Part shown: positions 1-7,587 of the stretch, piece after piece
Numbering within the stretch: position 1 is the first letter of the stretch
Layout: the number at the start of each line of letters is the position of its first letter
Origin: Lachnospiraceae bacterium
GTDB lineage: Bacteria > Bacillota > Clostridia > Lachnospirales > Lachnospiraceae
Direction of reading: 5' to 3'
Length of the DNA: 64,000 nt
Assembly (NCBI GenBank): GCA_019420465.1
Contig: JAHZHB010000119.1
Coordinates: forward strand, 1-64,000
Notes under the pieces: model-generated
The model's input: only the letters and a program-made list of their open reading frames with translations
Databases searched by the model: none
What the model was told of the DNA's origin: nothing
Made by a program: the position numbers and the translations under genes

Positions 1-872
1 ATGGTCTTGCCTTCGTTCTCCGGGCGTTTTGCCAGTTCGATGGCTGCATACAGTGCGGCACCGGAGGAAATACCGGTAAGAACGCCCTCATGCTTTGTCA
101 GGAATTTGGATGTACTGAACGCATCCTCATTCTCTACTGTAATGATCTCATCATATACACCTGTATTTAATACCTTCGGTACAAAACCGGCACCGATACC
201 CTGGATCTTGTGCGGGCCTCCCTTTCCTGTGGAAAGTACCGGGGATGTGGCCGGCTCTACGGCTACGATCTTAACGTTCGGGTTTTTCTCTTTCAGATAT
301 TCACCTACACCTGTGACCGTACCGCCTGTACCGACACCGGCAACAAAGATGTCTACCTTGCCGTCTGTATCTTCCCAGATCTCCGGTCCTGTGGTCGCTT
401 TATGGGCTGCCGAGTTTGCCGGATTGACAAACTGTCCCGGGATGTAGCTGTTCGGAATCTCTTTGGAAAGTTCCTCAGCCTTTGCGATCGCACCGCTCAT
501 ACCCTTGGCGCCCTCGGTCAGAACGATCTCTGCACCGTAGGCTTTTAAGATATTTCTTCTCTCGATACTCATCGTCTCCGGCATCGTCAGGATAATGCGG
601 TAACCCTTGACTGCGGCGATCGCTGCCAGACCGATACCTGTATTTCCGCTTGTCGGCTCAATGATCACGGAGCCTTCTTTTAAAAGACCCTTTTCCTCGG
701 CATCCTCGATCAGGGCTTTACCGATTCTGTCTTTTACGCTGCCTGCCGGATTAAAGTACTCCAGCTTCAGTGCCAGTGTAGCTTTCAGTCCAAGTGCTTT
801 TTCTATATTTACGGCTTCTACCAGTGGCGTGTTTCCTACGAGTTCCAGTGCGCCTTTGTATAACTTGCCCAT
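1..872 (-). CDS. cysK: Cysteine synthase A (O-acetylserine sulfhydrylase), 3' end cut by window edge
   Basis: The minus-strand reading from position 872 begins [20 protein letters not shown] and runs open to the window edge, giving about 290 of the usual 305-310 residues. It shows the PLP-lysine motif of the family (PAGSVKDR), the substrate-binding loop [10 protein letters not shown] and the PLP phosphate-binding glycine loop [10 protein letters not shown]. The enzyme makes L-cysteine from O-acetylserine and sulfide, in the cytoplasm, with PLP. The start is set by an AGGTGGGA ribosome-binding site just upstream; an ATG at 879 is out of frame. It follows spoVAC by about 170 bases and has its own sigma-A promoter, so it is probably not a sporulation gene. 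CysK is preferred over CysM on the motifs, but the missing C-terminus is not available to confirm this. Confidence 0.95.
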   Translation of the reverse strand, partial: MGKLYKGALELVGNTPLVEAVNIEKALGLKATLALKLEYFNPAGSVKDRIGKALIEDAEEKGLLKEGSVIIEPTSGNTGIGLAAIAAVKGYRIILTMPETMSIERRNILKAYGAEIVLTEGAKGMSGAIAKAEELSKEIPNSYIPGQFVNPANSAAHKATTGPEIWEDTDGKVDIFVAGVGTGGTVTGVGEYLKEKNPNVKIVAVEPATSPVLSTGKGGPHKIQGIGAGFVPKVLNTGVYDEIITVENEDAFSTSKFLTKHEGVLTGISSGAALYAAIELAKRPENEGKT

Positions 873-889
873 CTTTCATTCCCACCTTT

Positions 890-952
890 CCTACTGAATT
901 ACTAGGTTTTGTTTGATGGGCTTATATTACTCCCCTGTGCTTTATTTGTCAA
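890..952 (-). promoter_or_regulatory. cysK sigma-A promoter with an Rrf2-like operator candidate
   Basis: On the minus strand a TTGACA box (947-952) and a TAATAT box (924-929) are separated by 17 bases, upstream of cysK. Between the -10 box and the ribosome-binding site lies CCTAGTAATTCAGTAGG (890-906), an imperfect palindrome with CCTA/TAGG ends. It resembles operators of the Rrf2 family (CymR/IscR type) that control cysteine genes in Firmicutes. The promoter is seen in the sequence; assignment to CymR/IscR is inference. Confidence 0.65.
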
Positions 953-984
953 CCATATTTTAACATTTTCTTCCTTCAATTTTC

Positions 985-1013
985 CTTATAAGGGCTTATA
1001 GTTTCAACTTATA
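985..1013 (-). promoter_or_regulatory. Three TATAAG hexamers upstream of the cysK promoter
   Basis: On the minus strand TATAAG occurs three times (1008-1013, 995-1000, 985-990), with starts 13 and 10 bases apart, about 33 bases upstream of the cysK -35 box. The repeat is visible but the region is AT-rich. An upstream regulator site is only a guess. Confidence 0.25.
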
Positions 1014-1040
1014 GCAAAATTTTCTGTAATAGTCTTGCAT

Positions 1041-1496
1041 TTAACTGCACCACAGCTGCCACAGCCAGTAGCAGAAGCCCAGTGCCGAAGATGTTACGAT
1101 ACCGTATAAAATGACCGGACCGGCGATCGTAAAGATCTTGGCTCCGATGCCAAACACCTGGCCTTCTGTCTGATATTCCACGGCAGGTGCTGCCACACTG
1201 TTGGCAAACCCTGTGATCGGCACGAGTGCTCCGGCACCGCCGAATTTACCGATATACGGCCAGATATTCGTTCCGGTAAGCAAAACGCTCACCAAAATCA
1301 GAAGAATCGATGCAAAACTGCCGCTCATCTTTTCGTCAAGTCCCAGGCTTTTGCCTGCATTCAGAAAAATCTGTCCCAGTACACAGATCAGCCCGCCCAC
1401 CAGAAAGGCTTTTGCCATATTTTTCGGCAGGCTGTGTGTCGGTGTGATCTCTTCTACATACGCTTTGTATTCCTGTTTTTCCTGCTCTGTTACCAT
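1041..1496 (-). CDS. spoVAC: Stage V sporulation protein AC
   Basis: This 151-residue membrane protein matches SpoVAC in length (about 150 in Bacillus) and in the N-terminal feature AFLVGGLICVLGQ, followed by several hydrophobic segments and a glycine-rich middle (GKFGGAGALVPITGFANS). SpoVA proteins sit in the inner spore membrane and move dipicolinic acid in and out of the spore; SpoVAC is described as a mechanosensitive channel. The start at 1496 (MVTEQEK) is chosen because AAAGGAG lies 6-7 bases upstream; an ATG at 1514 would place this site inside the gene. It is the last gene of the run spoIIAA-AB-sigF-spoVAA-AB-AC. The spoVAD and spoVAE genes that usually follow are not here; cysK comes next. 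Confidence 0.9.
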   Translation of the reverse strand: MVTEQEKQEYKAYVEEITPTHSLPKNMAKAFLVGGLICVLGQIFLNAGKSLGLDEKMSGSFASILLILVSVLLTGTNIWPYIGKFGGAGALVPITGFANSVAAPAVEYQTEGQVFGIGAKIFTIAGPVILYGIVTSSALGFCYWLWQLWCS

Positions 1497-1550
1497 AGTT
1501 TTTCTCCTTTTCACCCGTTGTATTCTGCGGATTTTCTACTGGCCGTACGG

Positions 1551-1952
1551 CTACACACAAAGTGCCAGAAAGGCACCGGCTGCTTTGCCCAGGCACAATG
1601 CCCATACGATCACCGAAAGCAGCACACGGATATGCAGCCGCCTGAAGATCACCGCATACATATTAAAAAGCTCTCCCAGCGCACACGTCCAGCATCCGGT
1701 AAAGATACCTCCCGTCAGCCCAAGAAGCGAAAGCAGCCAGATACCGGCCTCCATCCGGATGACATCCAGCTCCAGAAGGAGCCCGGCATACATACCACAC
1801 ATCACCACAGTTTCATAAAAAAGGATCTTTTTTACGGTTCCGCTGATCGCTGCGATCCGCGGGACGATCCCCAGCGCCAGAATAAACGCCGCCGTGGAAA
1901 AAGCCACGGCAATACCGCCGCAAAAGGCGATCATACCGCCAAGGATCTTCAT
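1551..1952 (-). CDS. spoVAB: Stage V sporulation protein AB
   Basis: This 133-residue, almost wholly hydrophobic protein has four or five predicted membrane spans (for example MIAFCGGIAVAFSTAAFILA near the N-terminus). It matches SpoVAB in size, character and gene position, directly after spoVAA, whose stop overlaps this start by 4 bases (ATGA), implying translational coupling. Its role in the SpoVA dipicolinate channel is known only at family level. The assignment rests mainly on the SpoVAA-AB-AC order. Confidence 0.85.
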   Translation of the reverse strand: MKILGGMIAFCGGIAVAFSTAAFILALGIVPRIAAISGTVKKILFYETVVMCGMYAGLLLELDVIRMEAGIWLLSLLGLTGGIFTGCWTCALGELFNMYAVIFRRLHIRVLLSVIVWALCLGKAAGAFLALCV

Positions 1953-2581
1953 ATATCACTCTCCCTGTCCTCCTGCTCCAGGATCGTTTCCTCTGCCTCC
2001 TGCATATACTGTTTCATCTCCATTTCCATGGGCGTCGGCTCATCCTGCAGTCTGAAGCTTCCAAAATGATTGAAATACAGAAGCATTCCTGCACCTACGC
2101 CCAAACTGAAACAGATCTCTATCCCTTTGCTGTCCGCAGCCCCCTGCATCCCCATATACAGATAGATCCTGCTGAACAGTCCGTTTAAATTGGCTTCATG
2201 GATAAAGGTCATAAACGTAAAGGCCGAACCGACAAAGACAACTGTCGCCACAAAAAGGCTCCACATACCTGCCCGGATGCCCGGTTTTTTCTGTGGTTTT
2301 TTATATTCCAGCACGATATCTGTATCTCCCAGAAAGCACAGATCACAGGCCGGCTCCTTCGCAAGGATCCTTGCACCGATCTCCCCGGCTGACAGCGTAT
2401 ACTTTCCATAGGCCTTGTCCGGGATACTGGCTACCTTAAGTACCCGGATCTGTTCAACAAGTGCCAGATCTGCACCACAGATGTCAGCGATCTGCCCAAG
2501 CTGCACCGGTCCGGCCCCCGCCTCATTGTGCCGTGCAAGCTGAAGATAGATCTTTTTTTTCTCCGGATCTTTCATACTCAT
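1949..2581 (-). CDS. spoVAA: Stage V sporulation protein AA
   Basis: This 210-residue protein has a soluble N-terminal domain of about 115 residues and two C-terminal membrane segments (around VATVVFVGSAFTFMTFI and ICFSLGVGAGMLLYF), the layout of SpoVAA. The acidic C-terminal tail (EEAEETILEQEDRESD-like) faces the cytosol. The start at 2581 (MSMKD) is set by AAAGGAG five bases upstream; longer readings lack a ribosome-binding site. It follows sigF by 45 bases and overlaps spoVAB by 4. In Bacillus the spoVA operon is made in the forespore under sigma-G; no clear sigma-G promoter was found here, so it may be read from the spoIIA promoter. Confidence 0.88.
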   Translation of the reverse strand: MSMKDPEKKKIYLQLARHNEAGAGPVQLGQIADICGADLALVEQIRVLKVASIPDKAYGKYTLSAGEIGARILAKEPACDLCFLGDTDIVLEYKKPQKKPGIRAGMWSLFVATVVFVGSAFTFMTFIHEANLNGLFSRIYLYMGMQGAADSKGIEICFSLGVGAGMLLYFNHFGSFRLQDEPTPMEMEMKQYMQEAEETILEQEDRESDI

Positions 2582-2626
2582 TTTCTCTCCTTTTGTCATG
2601 GCAAGTATCTGCAAAAGGCAGCAGGA

Positions 2627-3358
2627 TTATGCATGCTCTTTCATCTTTTGCTGCAGGCGGATCTTGTGCAGGATACGTTTTTCCATACGGGACACCTGCA
2701 CCTGTGATATGCCGAGCTTTTCGGCGATATACGACTGTGTCAGTTCCTGCTCGTAACGCATATACAGAAGATGCCTTTCCTGCTGTGTCAGATCCTTTAA
2801 AAGTTCCTCCAAAAGCAGCTGATCCAGTACCTTCTCATGCCTGTCTTTCGGATCCTCCAGACGATCCATCAGGGTCCGTCCACCGCTTTCATCACGGTAC
2901 ACTGCCTGTTCCAGAGATTCCACATCCATCGTAGCCTCCAGGACCGGTGCCAGTTCCTCCGGCGCTATGGCCATCGCTGCAGCGATCTCCTCCATCGTCG
3001 GTTCACGGCCCAGTTTTATCTCCAGCTTTTCTTTTTCCCTGTACATCTGCACGGCCTTCTCTTTGAGGGAGCGGCTCACCTTCAGCATACTGTTATCCCT
3101 GAGATGCCGCCGGATCTCTCCTGAGATCATGGGCACAGCATAGGTGGAAAAGCAGACACCGTATGCCGTATCAAAATGATCAATAGCCTTTAGCAGCCCT
3201 ATACTGCCGATCTGAAACAGGTCATCCATCTCCACATTTCTGTTTAAAAAACGCCGGGCTACGCTCCACACCAGTCCCATATTCTGCTCTGTCAGCGTAG
3301 CTCTGGCCTCTTTATCTCCCTGGTGTGCCCGCGCAAGCAAAGACAGCGTATCCGTCAT
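2627..3358 (-). CDS. sigF: Forespore sigma factor sigma-F
   Basis: This 243-residue sigma-70 family protein has region 2 (NMGLVWSVARRFLNRNVEMDDL, FQIGSIGLLKAIDHFD), region 3, and region 4 with the helix-turn-helix AEKLGISQVQVSRMEKRILHKIR. It is the first compartment-specific sigma factor of sporulation and acts in the forespore once released from SpoIIAB. It lies directly downstream of spoIIAB (11-base gap), the canonical spoIIAA-spoIIAB-sigF order, which separates it from sigG. A strong AAAGGAGG site lies before the ATG. Confidence 0.97.
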   Translation of the reverse strand: MTDTLSLLARAHQGDKEARATLTEQNMGLVWSVARRFLNRNVEMDDLFQIGSIGLLKAIDHFDTAYGVCFSTYAVPMISGEIRRHLRDNSMLKVSRSLKEKAVQMYREKEKLEIKLGREPTMEEIAAAMAIAPEELAPVLEATMDVESLEQAVYRDESGGRTLMDRLEDPKDRHEKVLDQLLLEELLKDLTQQERHLLYMRYEQELTQSYIAEKLGISQVQVSRMEKRILHKIRLQQKMKEHA

Positions 3359-3369
3359 GGCACCTCCTT

Positions 3370-3813
3370 TCAGTCAAAAGGATGATGTCCGCTGCCAAAG
3401 ATTTTTTTCATACGGACGGTCGTGCCTTTTTCCGGTGCTGATTCTACCGACAGTTCATCCATAAAAGCCTCCATAAAGGCAAATCCCATACCGGATCTGT
3501 CAAGCTCCGGCCGTGTCGTATATAAAGGCTCCATGGCCTTTTTGACGTCTCTGATCCCGACACCGTGGTCGGTCACCACTACTTCCATGGTTTTTCCGCG
3601 GACACGGCATTCGATCCGTATTTTATCCGTTTTTTCCCTGTAGGCATGGATCACTGCATTGGTCACAGCCTCAGATACGGCTGTTTTCAGATCTGCCACC
3701 TCTTCCAGTGTGGGATTCAGCTGTGTGGCAAACGCTGCCACCGCCACCCTGACAAAGCCCTCGTTTTGTGAGCGGCTGTCAAATTCCAGTACCATTTCAT
3801 TGGTGTCTTCCAT
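3370..3813 (-). CDS. spoIIAB: Anti-sigma-F factor and serine kinase SpoIIAB
   Basis: This 147-residue GHKL-fold ATPase has the N box (AVSEAVTNAVIHAY), the G1 box DHGVGI and the G2 box RSGMGFAFME. SpoIIAB binds and inhibits sigma-F and phosphorylates SpoIIAA. The length matches Bacillus SpoIIAB (146). The start at 3813 (MEDTNEM) has GGGGG 6 bases upstream; longer readings lack a site. It sits between spoIIAA and sigF. Confidence 0.96.
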   Translation of the reverse strand: MEDTNEMVLEFDSRSQNEGFVRVAVAAFATQLNPTLEEVADLKTAVSEAVTNAVIHAYREKTDKIRIECRVRGKTMEVVVTDHGVGIRDVKKAMEPLYTTRPELDRSGMGFAFMEAFMDELSVESAPEKGTTVRMKKIFGSGHHPFD

Positions 3814-3852
3814 GATATGCCCCCTATTCCTTTTTTCATTCCCCAAAAGCAT

Positions 3853-4164
3853 CTATACCCCTCTGATCTCGATCCTTTTGCTGATCCCGGCCAGCTCAAG
3901 GATCTTCTTTACCCGTTCTTTTGTATGCACAGCATAGATCTCTCCGCCGCTGCGGCTGATCTGGCGGTAACGCCCCATCAGCATACCGATCCCGGAGCTG
4001 TCCATAAACTCCGTTTCCTGAAAATCCATCTCGATCTCTTCGATCCTCTGGTGACGAAGAATCTCCTCTGTCTGCTGACGGATCGGCGTTGCCGTATGAT
4101 GATCCAGCTCTTTTGGCACATGAATGATCATACGCTGTCCGATGACTTCCACCGTTTTCTTCAT
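3853..4164 (-). CDS. spoIIAA: Anti-anti-sigma factor SpoIIAA
   Basis: This 103-residue STAS-domain protein has the phosphorylation motif FMDSSGIGML; the serine near residue 57 is the site phosphorylated by SpoIIAB in the family. Unphosphorylated SpoIIAA (made so by SpoIIE) frees sigma-F. It is the first gene of the operon. The ATG at 4164 has GGGAG 7 bases upstream; an in-frame GTG at 4170 is less well placed. The operon starts immediately after the terminator of the preceding gene, so its promoter must lie close to or overlap that terminator; I could not identify a sigma-H box with confidence. Confidence 0.95.
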   Translation of the reverse strand: MKKTVEVIGQRMIIHVPKELDHHTATPIRQQTEEILRHQRIEEIEMDFQETEFMDSSGIGMLMGRYRQISRSGGEIYAVHTKERVKKILELAGISKRIEIRGV

Positions 4165-4201
4165 ATACACTCTCCCTTCCTCACAGGCTGCCTCTTCGTA
4201 T

Positions 4202-4237
4202 AAAAAAGGGATGTACAGCTTTTAGACTGTACATCCC
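4202..4237 (-). terminator. Intrinsic terminator after the zinc-ribbon/TPR gene
   Basis: A perfect 11-base inverted repeat (4208-4218 with 4227-4237) is followed on the minus strand by six T residues (4202-4207). It lies between the stop of the TPR gene and spoIIAA and should separate the two units. Confidence 0.85.
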
Positions 4238-4271
4238 CTGTATCCGAGGTTTTTCTGTTGTATGTAAATCC

Positions 4272-5930
4272 TTACTGGTTGCCAAGAACGTCCTGGGCAT
4301 TGCCAAGACCTGTGGCATCTTCGCCTGCCGTCTGTGTATCCCCGGCTGCCTGTGGCTCTGTGGCCGCTGTATCGGCTGTACCGGTATCCTCACCTGCAGT
4401 GGTATCTGTCTCAGGCGCAGCGGCCTGCGGATCCTCTGTGGCCGTATCCTGTCCGGCGGTATCTGCCGTATTACCGGTCGTATCTGCTGCCGCTGTATCG
4501 GCTGCTGCTGTACCGTTACCGGTCTCTTTATTGATGATGTCGATAAAGGCCTGGGCATTCGTCGCACGGCGGGAATTCGGGAAATTCTTTACGATCGCTT
4601 CAAAAACAGTTTTGGCGTCACCGCTCTTTCCCAGCTCTCTGTAGGACAGCGCCAGACACTCCAGCACATTGTAATCCGTACTCTTGATATCCATGGCCTT
4701 TTGCAGTTCATCTGCTGCCGTCTGGTAATCCTTGTCCACATAGGCCTGTACACCTTTTGACTTGTACTGTTCAAACAGGCTGTCCTTAACCTGACTGTAG
4801 ATCGAATCATACAGAATACGGGCATCTACAGAAAGCCCTGTCTCATCGATATTTTCGATGACATTGAGCACACTGTCATAATTGCCCTCCGTGTAGGCAC
4901 TGTATGCCTTGACCAGATTCTGATAGCTCTCCACTTCTTTTTTGGCGGCATCGATCTGCTCATTTGCCGATGCCACGGTATTTTCAGATTCTGTGATCTG
5001 TTCCTTCAGTTTGGCTATCTCCGTAGACTGGCTGGCCATCGTATCCGAATACTCAACGATCTTGCCGTTGGCTGTTTCGTTGATCTCTTTTCGTGTCGCC
5101 GGAACGACCAAAAACCACACAACAGCCGCACCTACCAAAAGGCCGAAACACAGATTGATCAGTGTGGCTACGACCGACGTCTCACGGAAAGCCGGTGGCT
5201 GGATCACCACGTCATTATCGGAAACAAAGATCTCCGGACCACCCTCCCTGAGATCATCCGCCTCTTTGTTGCCAAAGGAAGGCAGCAGGGATCTTGTGCC
5301 TGAACGGCCGGAAGTACCCAGCTGTTCATCGATCTCCTTCATAAAACGCAGTGTTGTTGAATTGGTATGGTCGATCCTGATCGCCTTTTTCAGCACACGG
5401 CGGGCTTTTTTATATTCACCGCTGTGCATATAGATCAGTGCCAGCAGGTGATAGCCCTTGATCAGCTTCGGATTCTGCTGCAGCACTTTTTTCAACTGGA
5501 TGATCGCCGTATCGGTATGGCCTGCACGGCACGTTTCCAGTGCTTCATTATATTTTTTGATGGACAGATTGATCGTATCCAGCTTGTTGGCATTGGCCTG
5601 CAGCTGTGCGATAAAATCCGCAGCCAGATTGCCTTTTGTCTGCATATTGTCGCTGATGACCCACTCACTTAAGGCAGCCACCGCTTCGCCCATCTCAAAA
5701 TACACCAGTCCCAGAAGATTACGGGCCTGTATATTTCGTTTATTAAATTTCAGACTGCGCACCAGAAGATCCACTGCGCCCGACAGATCGCGGATCTGGG
5801 CCTTTTCCAGTCCCTGATTATAATACAGATCAGAGATCAGATACGCACGTTTCTGAAGCGAAACATCACATCCGCAGCCCGGACAGTAGGAACTCTCGTT
5901 CAGTTCAGCCTGGCATTGTCTACATCTCAT
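4272..5930 (-). CDS. Zinc-ribbon, TPR, single-span membrane protein
   Basis: This 552-residue protein starts with a zinc ribbon (CRQCQAEL then CPGCGCD, Cys pairs at about 3/6 and 16/19). TPR repeats follow to about residue 205. One membrane span lies near 253-275 (ATLINLCFGLLVGAAVVWFL), then a coiled coil (about 290-340), more TPRs (to about 480) and a low-complexity Ala/Thr/Asp/Glu tail. The ribbon and first TPRs would be cytosolic and the second TPR set outside. Function is not recognised; the layout suggests a scaffold between the two sides of the membrane. It is a single gene upstream of its own terminator and downstream of folC and a small gene. Confidence 0.8.
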   Translation of the reverse strand: MRCRQCQAELNESSYCPGCGCDVSLQKRAYLISDLYYNQGLEKAQIRDLSGAVDLLVRSLKFNKRNIQARNLLGLVYFEMGEAVAALSEWVISDNMQTKGNLAADFIAQLQANANKLDTINLSIKKYNEALETCRAGHTDTAIIQLKKVLQQNPKLIKGYHLLALIYMHSGEYKKARRVLKKAIRIDHTNSTTLRFMKEIDEQLGTSGRSGTRSLLPSFGNKEADDLREGGPEIFVSDNDVVIQPPAFRETSVVATLINLCFGLLVGAAVVWFLVVPATRKEINETANGKIVEYSDTMASQSTEIAKLKEQITESENTVASANEQIDAAKKEVESYQNLVKAYSAYTEGNYDSVLNVIENIDETGLSVDARILYDSIYSQVKDSLFEQYKSKGVQAYVDKDYQTAADELQKAMDIKSTDYNVLECLALSYRELGKSGDAKTVFEAIVKNFPNSRRATNAQAFIDIINKETGNGTAAADTAAADTTGNTADTAGQDTATEDPQAAAPETDTTAGEDTGTADTAATEPQAAGDTQTAGEDATGLGNAQDVLGNQ

Positions 5931-5941
5931 GTAACTTCCCC

Positions 5942-6094
5942 TTATTTCGTCTGGTCTGACGTATTTTTTCTGTCCATCATCTCTTTCACGATATCGATGA
6001 CGTCTGTCAGCTCCTGATTATGAATGGCTTCTTCTACCTCGCCAACCTCCAGACACGGTTTGAATTTTTTTAATTCTTCTTCGTAATTAATCAT
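5942..6094 (-). CDS. Small acidic protein overlapping folC
   Basis: This is a 50-residue reading (MINYEEELKKFKPCLEVGEV start) whose ATG overlaps the folC stop by 8 bases, with GGAG 5 bases upstream. It ends 11 bases before the TPR gene. It is charged, helical-looking and has no membrane segment; one Cys is at residue 14. The tight overlap and good ribosome-binding site support a real, coupled gene. I do not recognise a family. Confidence 0.6.
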   Translation of the reverse strand: MINYEEELKKFKPCLEVGEVEEAIHNQELTDVIDIVKEMMDRKNTSDQTK

Positions 6095-7394
6095 CCGTAC
6101 TCCTCTCTTCACCGGCCAGATACGCCTTGATCTCTCCGACCAGATACAAAGAACCGACACAAAACAGCATACCCTCACCCTTATGGCTTTCGGCCAGCTG
6201 ATAGGCCTTTGCCACATCCGGCTCGCTTTCCACCGCTTCACAGCCATGGGTTTTAAATACCTCCGCAAGCTCTGCAGCCGGTACTTCACGGTAACCGCCT
6301 ACCTGTGTGGTCACCACATGCTGCGGATGGATCCTGTCACAGATCGATGCGATCATGGTATCGTATGCCTTGTCCGACACAGCCGAAAACAGCAGTGTTA
6401 CCGGACATTCTCTGGCAAAGTGCTCCGCGGTCTCCACAAAACGGGCCACACCATCCGCATTGTGTGCACCGTCCAGGACAACACCCGGACGCACGGTTTC
6501 CATACGGCCCGGCCAGCTGGTCGAAGCGATGCCGCGCACCAGATCTTTTTCACTGATGTGGTGCACATCCTTTAATACCAGCATCGTCAGATAGGCCAGC
6601 GAAGCATTCATCATCTGATACGGTGCGATATAGGGAATCTGCAGTCTGGTGTCTTCACAGTATGCACTGTGAAACATGAAACGGATCCCTTCTCTTGTAT
6701 TTTCCAGGATCTTATACATATCCTCTTTGAGCTCGTACGCAGGCGCATCCATCTTTTTGGCCTGTGTGCGGATCACAGCAGCTGCCTCAGGCACATGACC
6801 GTCATAAATGACGGGAATATGCGGCTTGATGATCCCTGCCTTTTCTCCTGCGATAGCTTCGATCGTATCTCCGAGGATCTCCGTATGGTCCAGACTGATA
6901 GAGGTAATGATCGTTGCCAGCGGTGCTTTCACACTGTTGGTTGCGTCCAGACGACCGCCAAGGCCGGTCTCCAGCACGCAGAAATCCACATGCTTTTTCT
7001 GAAAATACAGCATGCCCATAACAAACAGCGTCTCAAAATAGCTGGGATGTCCCTCACCGGCTGCCATCATCTCGTCGATCTTTTCCTTTACCTGCAGAAA
7101 AACTTCTGTAAAATCCTCTTTGCTGGCCATAACACCATCGATCTGGAATCGCTCCCGGATATCGACCAGGTGCGGCGAGGTAAAGAAGCCGCAGGAAATG
7201 CCTCCGGCTTTGAACATACTGGCCAGATAGGCACAGGTGCTTCCCTTGCCATTGGTACCTGCCACATGGATCACCCGGAACTGATCCTGCGGATCGCCCA
7301 GAAGGCCGAGCAGCTTTCTGGTGTGTTCTAAGGGATGCTTTGTCGAAAATTTTGGTATTTCTTCTATATATTCTGTTATTTCCTGATAATGCAA
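6087..7394 (-). CDS. folC: Folylpolyglutamate synthase / dihydrofolate synthase
   Basis: This Mur-ligase-family enzyme adds glutamate to folates (and in the bifunctional type to dihydropteroate) using ATP. The P-loop VAGTNGKGST and the family motifs EIPKFSTKHPLEHT and ETGLGGRLDATN are visible, and the length (about 435) fits. The start is taken as TTG at 7394. The in-frame ATG at 7416-7418 overlaps the -10 box of a strong promoter and so cannot be in the message, whereas GGTGAT lies 3-4 bases before the TTG and homologues align from there (HYQEITEYIEEIP). It overlaps the downstream small gene by 8 bases. Confidence 0.93.
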   Translation of the reverse strand: MHYQEITEYIEEIPKFSTKHPLEHTRKLLGLLGDPQDQFRVIHVAGTNGKGSTCAYLASMFKAGGISCGFFTSPHLVDIRERFQIDGVMASKEDFTEVFLQVKEKIDEMMAAGEGHPSYFETLFVMGMLYFQKKHVDFCVLETGLGGRLDATNSVKAPLATIITSISLDHTEILGDTIEAIAGEKAGIIKPHIPVIYDGHVPEAAAVIRTQAKKMDAPAYELKEDMYKILENTREGIRFMFHSAYCEDTRLQIPYIAPYQMMNASLAYLTMLVLKDVHHISEKDLVRGIASTSWPGRMETVRPGVVLDGAHNADGVARFVETAEHFARECPVTLLFSAVSDKAYDTMIASICDRIHPQHVVTTQVGGYREVPAAELAEVFKTHGCEAVESEPDVAKAYQLAESHKGEGMLFCVGSLYLVGEIKAYLAGEERSTDD

Positions 7395-7416
7395 AATGAT
7401 CACCACTTTATCTTTC

Positions 7417-7454
7417 ATTATATACTGTGGCTTCGTATTGCCAAAGCCACAGTA
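7417..7454 (-). promoter_or_regulatory. folC promoter with an inverted repeat around the -35 box
   Basis: On the minus strand TTGGCA (7439-7444) and TATAAT (7417-7422) are 16 bases apart. A perfect 11-base inverted repeat (7423-7433 with 7444-7454, 10-base loop) encloses the -35 box. It has no following T-run, so an operator (or a terminator remnant of valS) is possible. Confidence 0.7.
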
Positions 7455-7587
7455 CTATAATACGTGCAGTGGTGACCATTTGCAAGTAAATAATATCGCA
7501 CTTTTAGACTTAAATCTCCGTGATTTTGCAAGAAGGCCGAACGTTTAGCGCCTGTCCTTCCTGCTTTTTCTAAAAAACGATTCTTTT

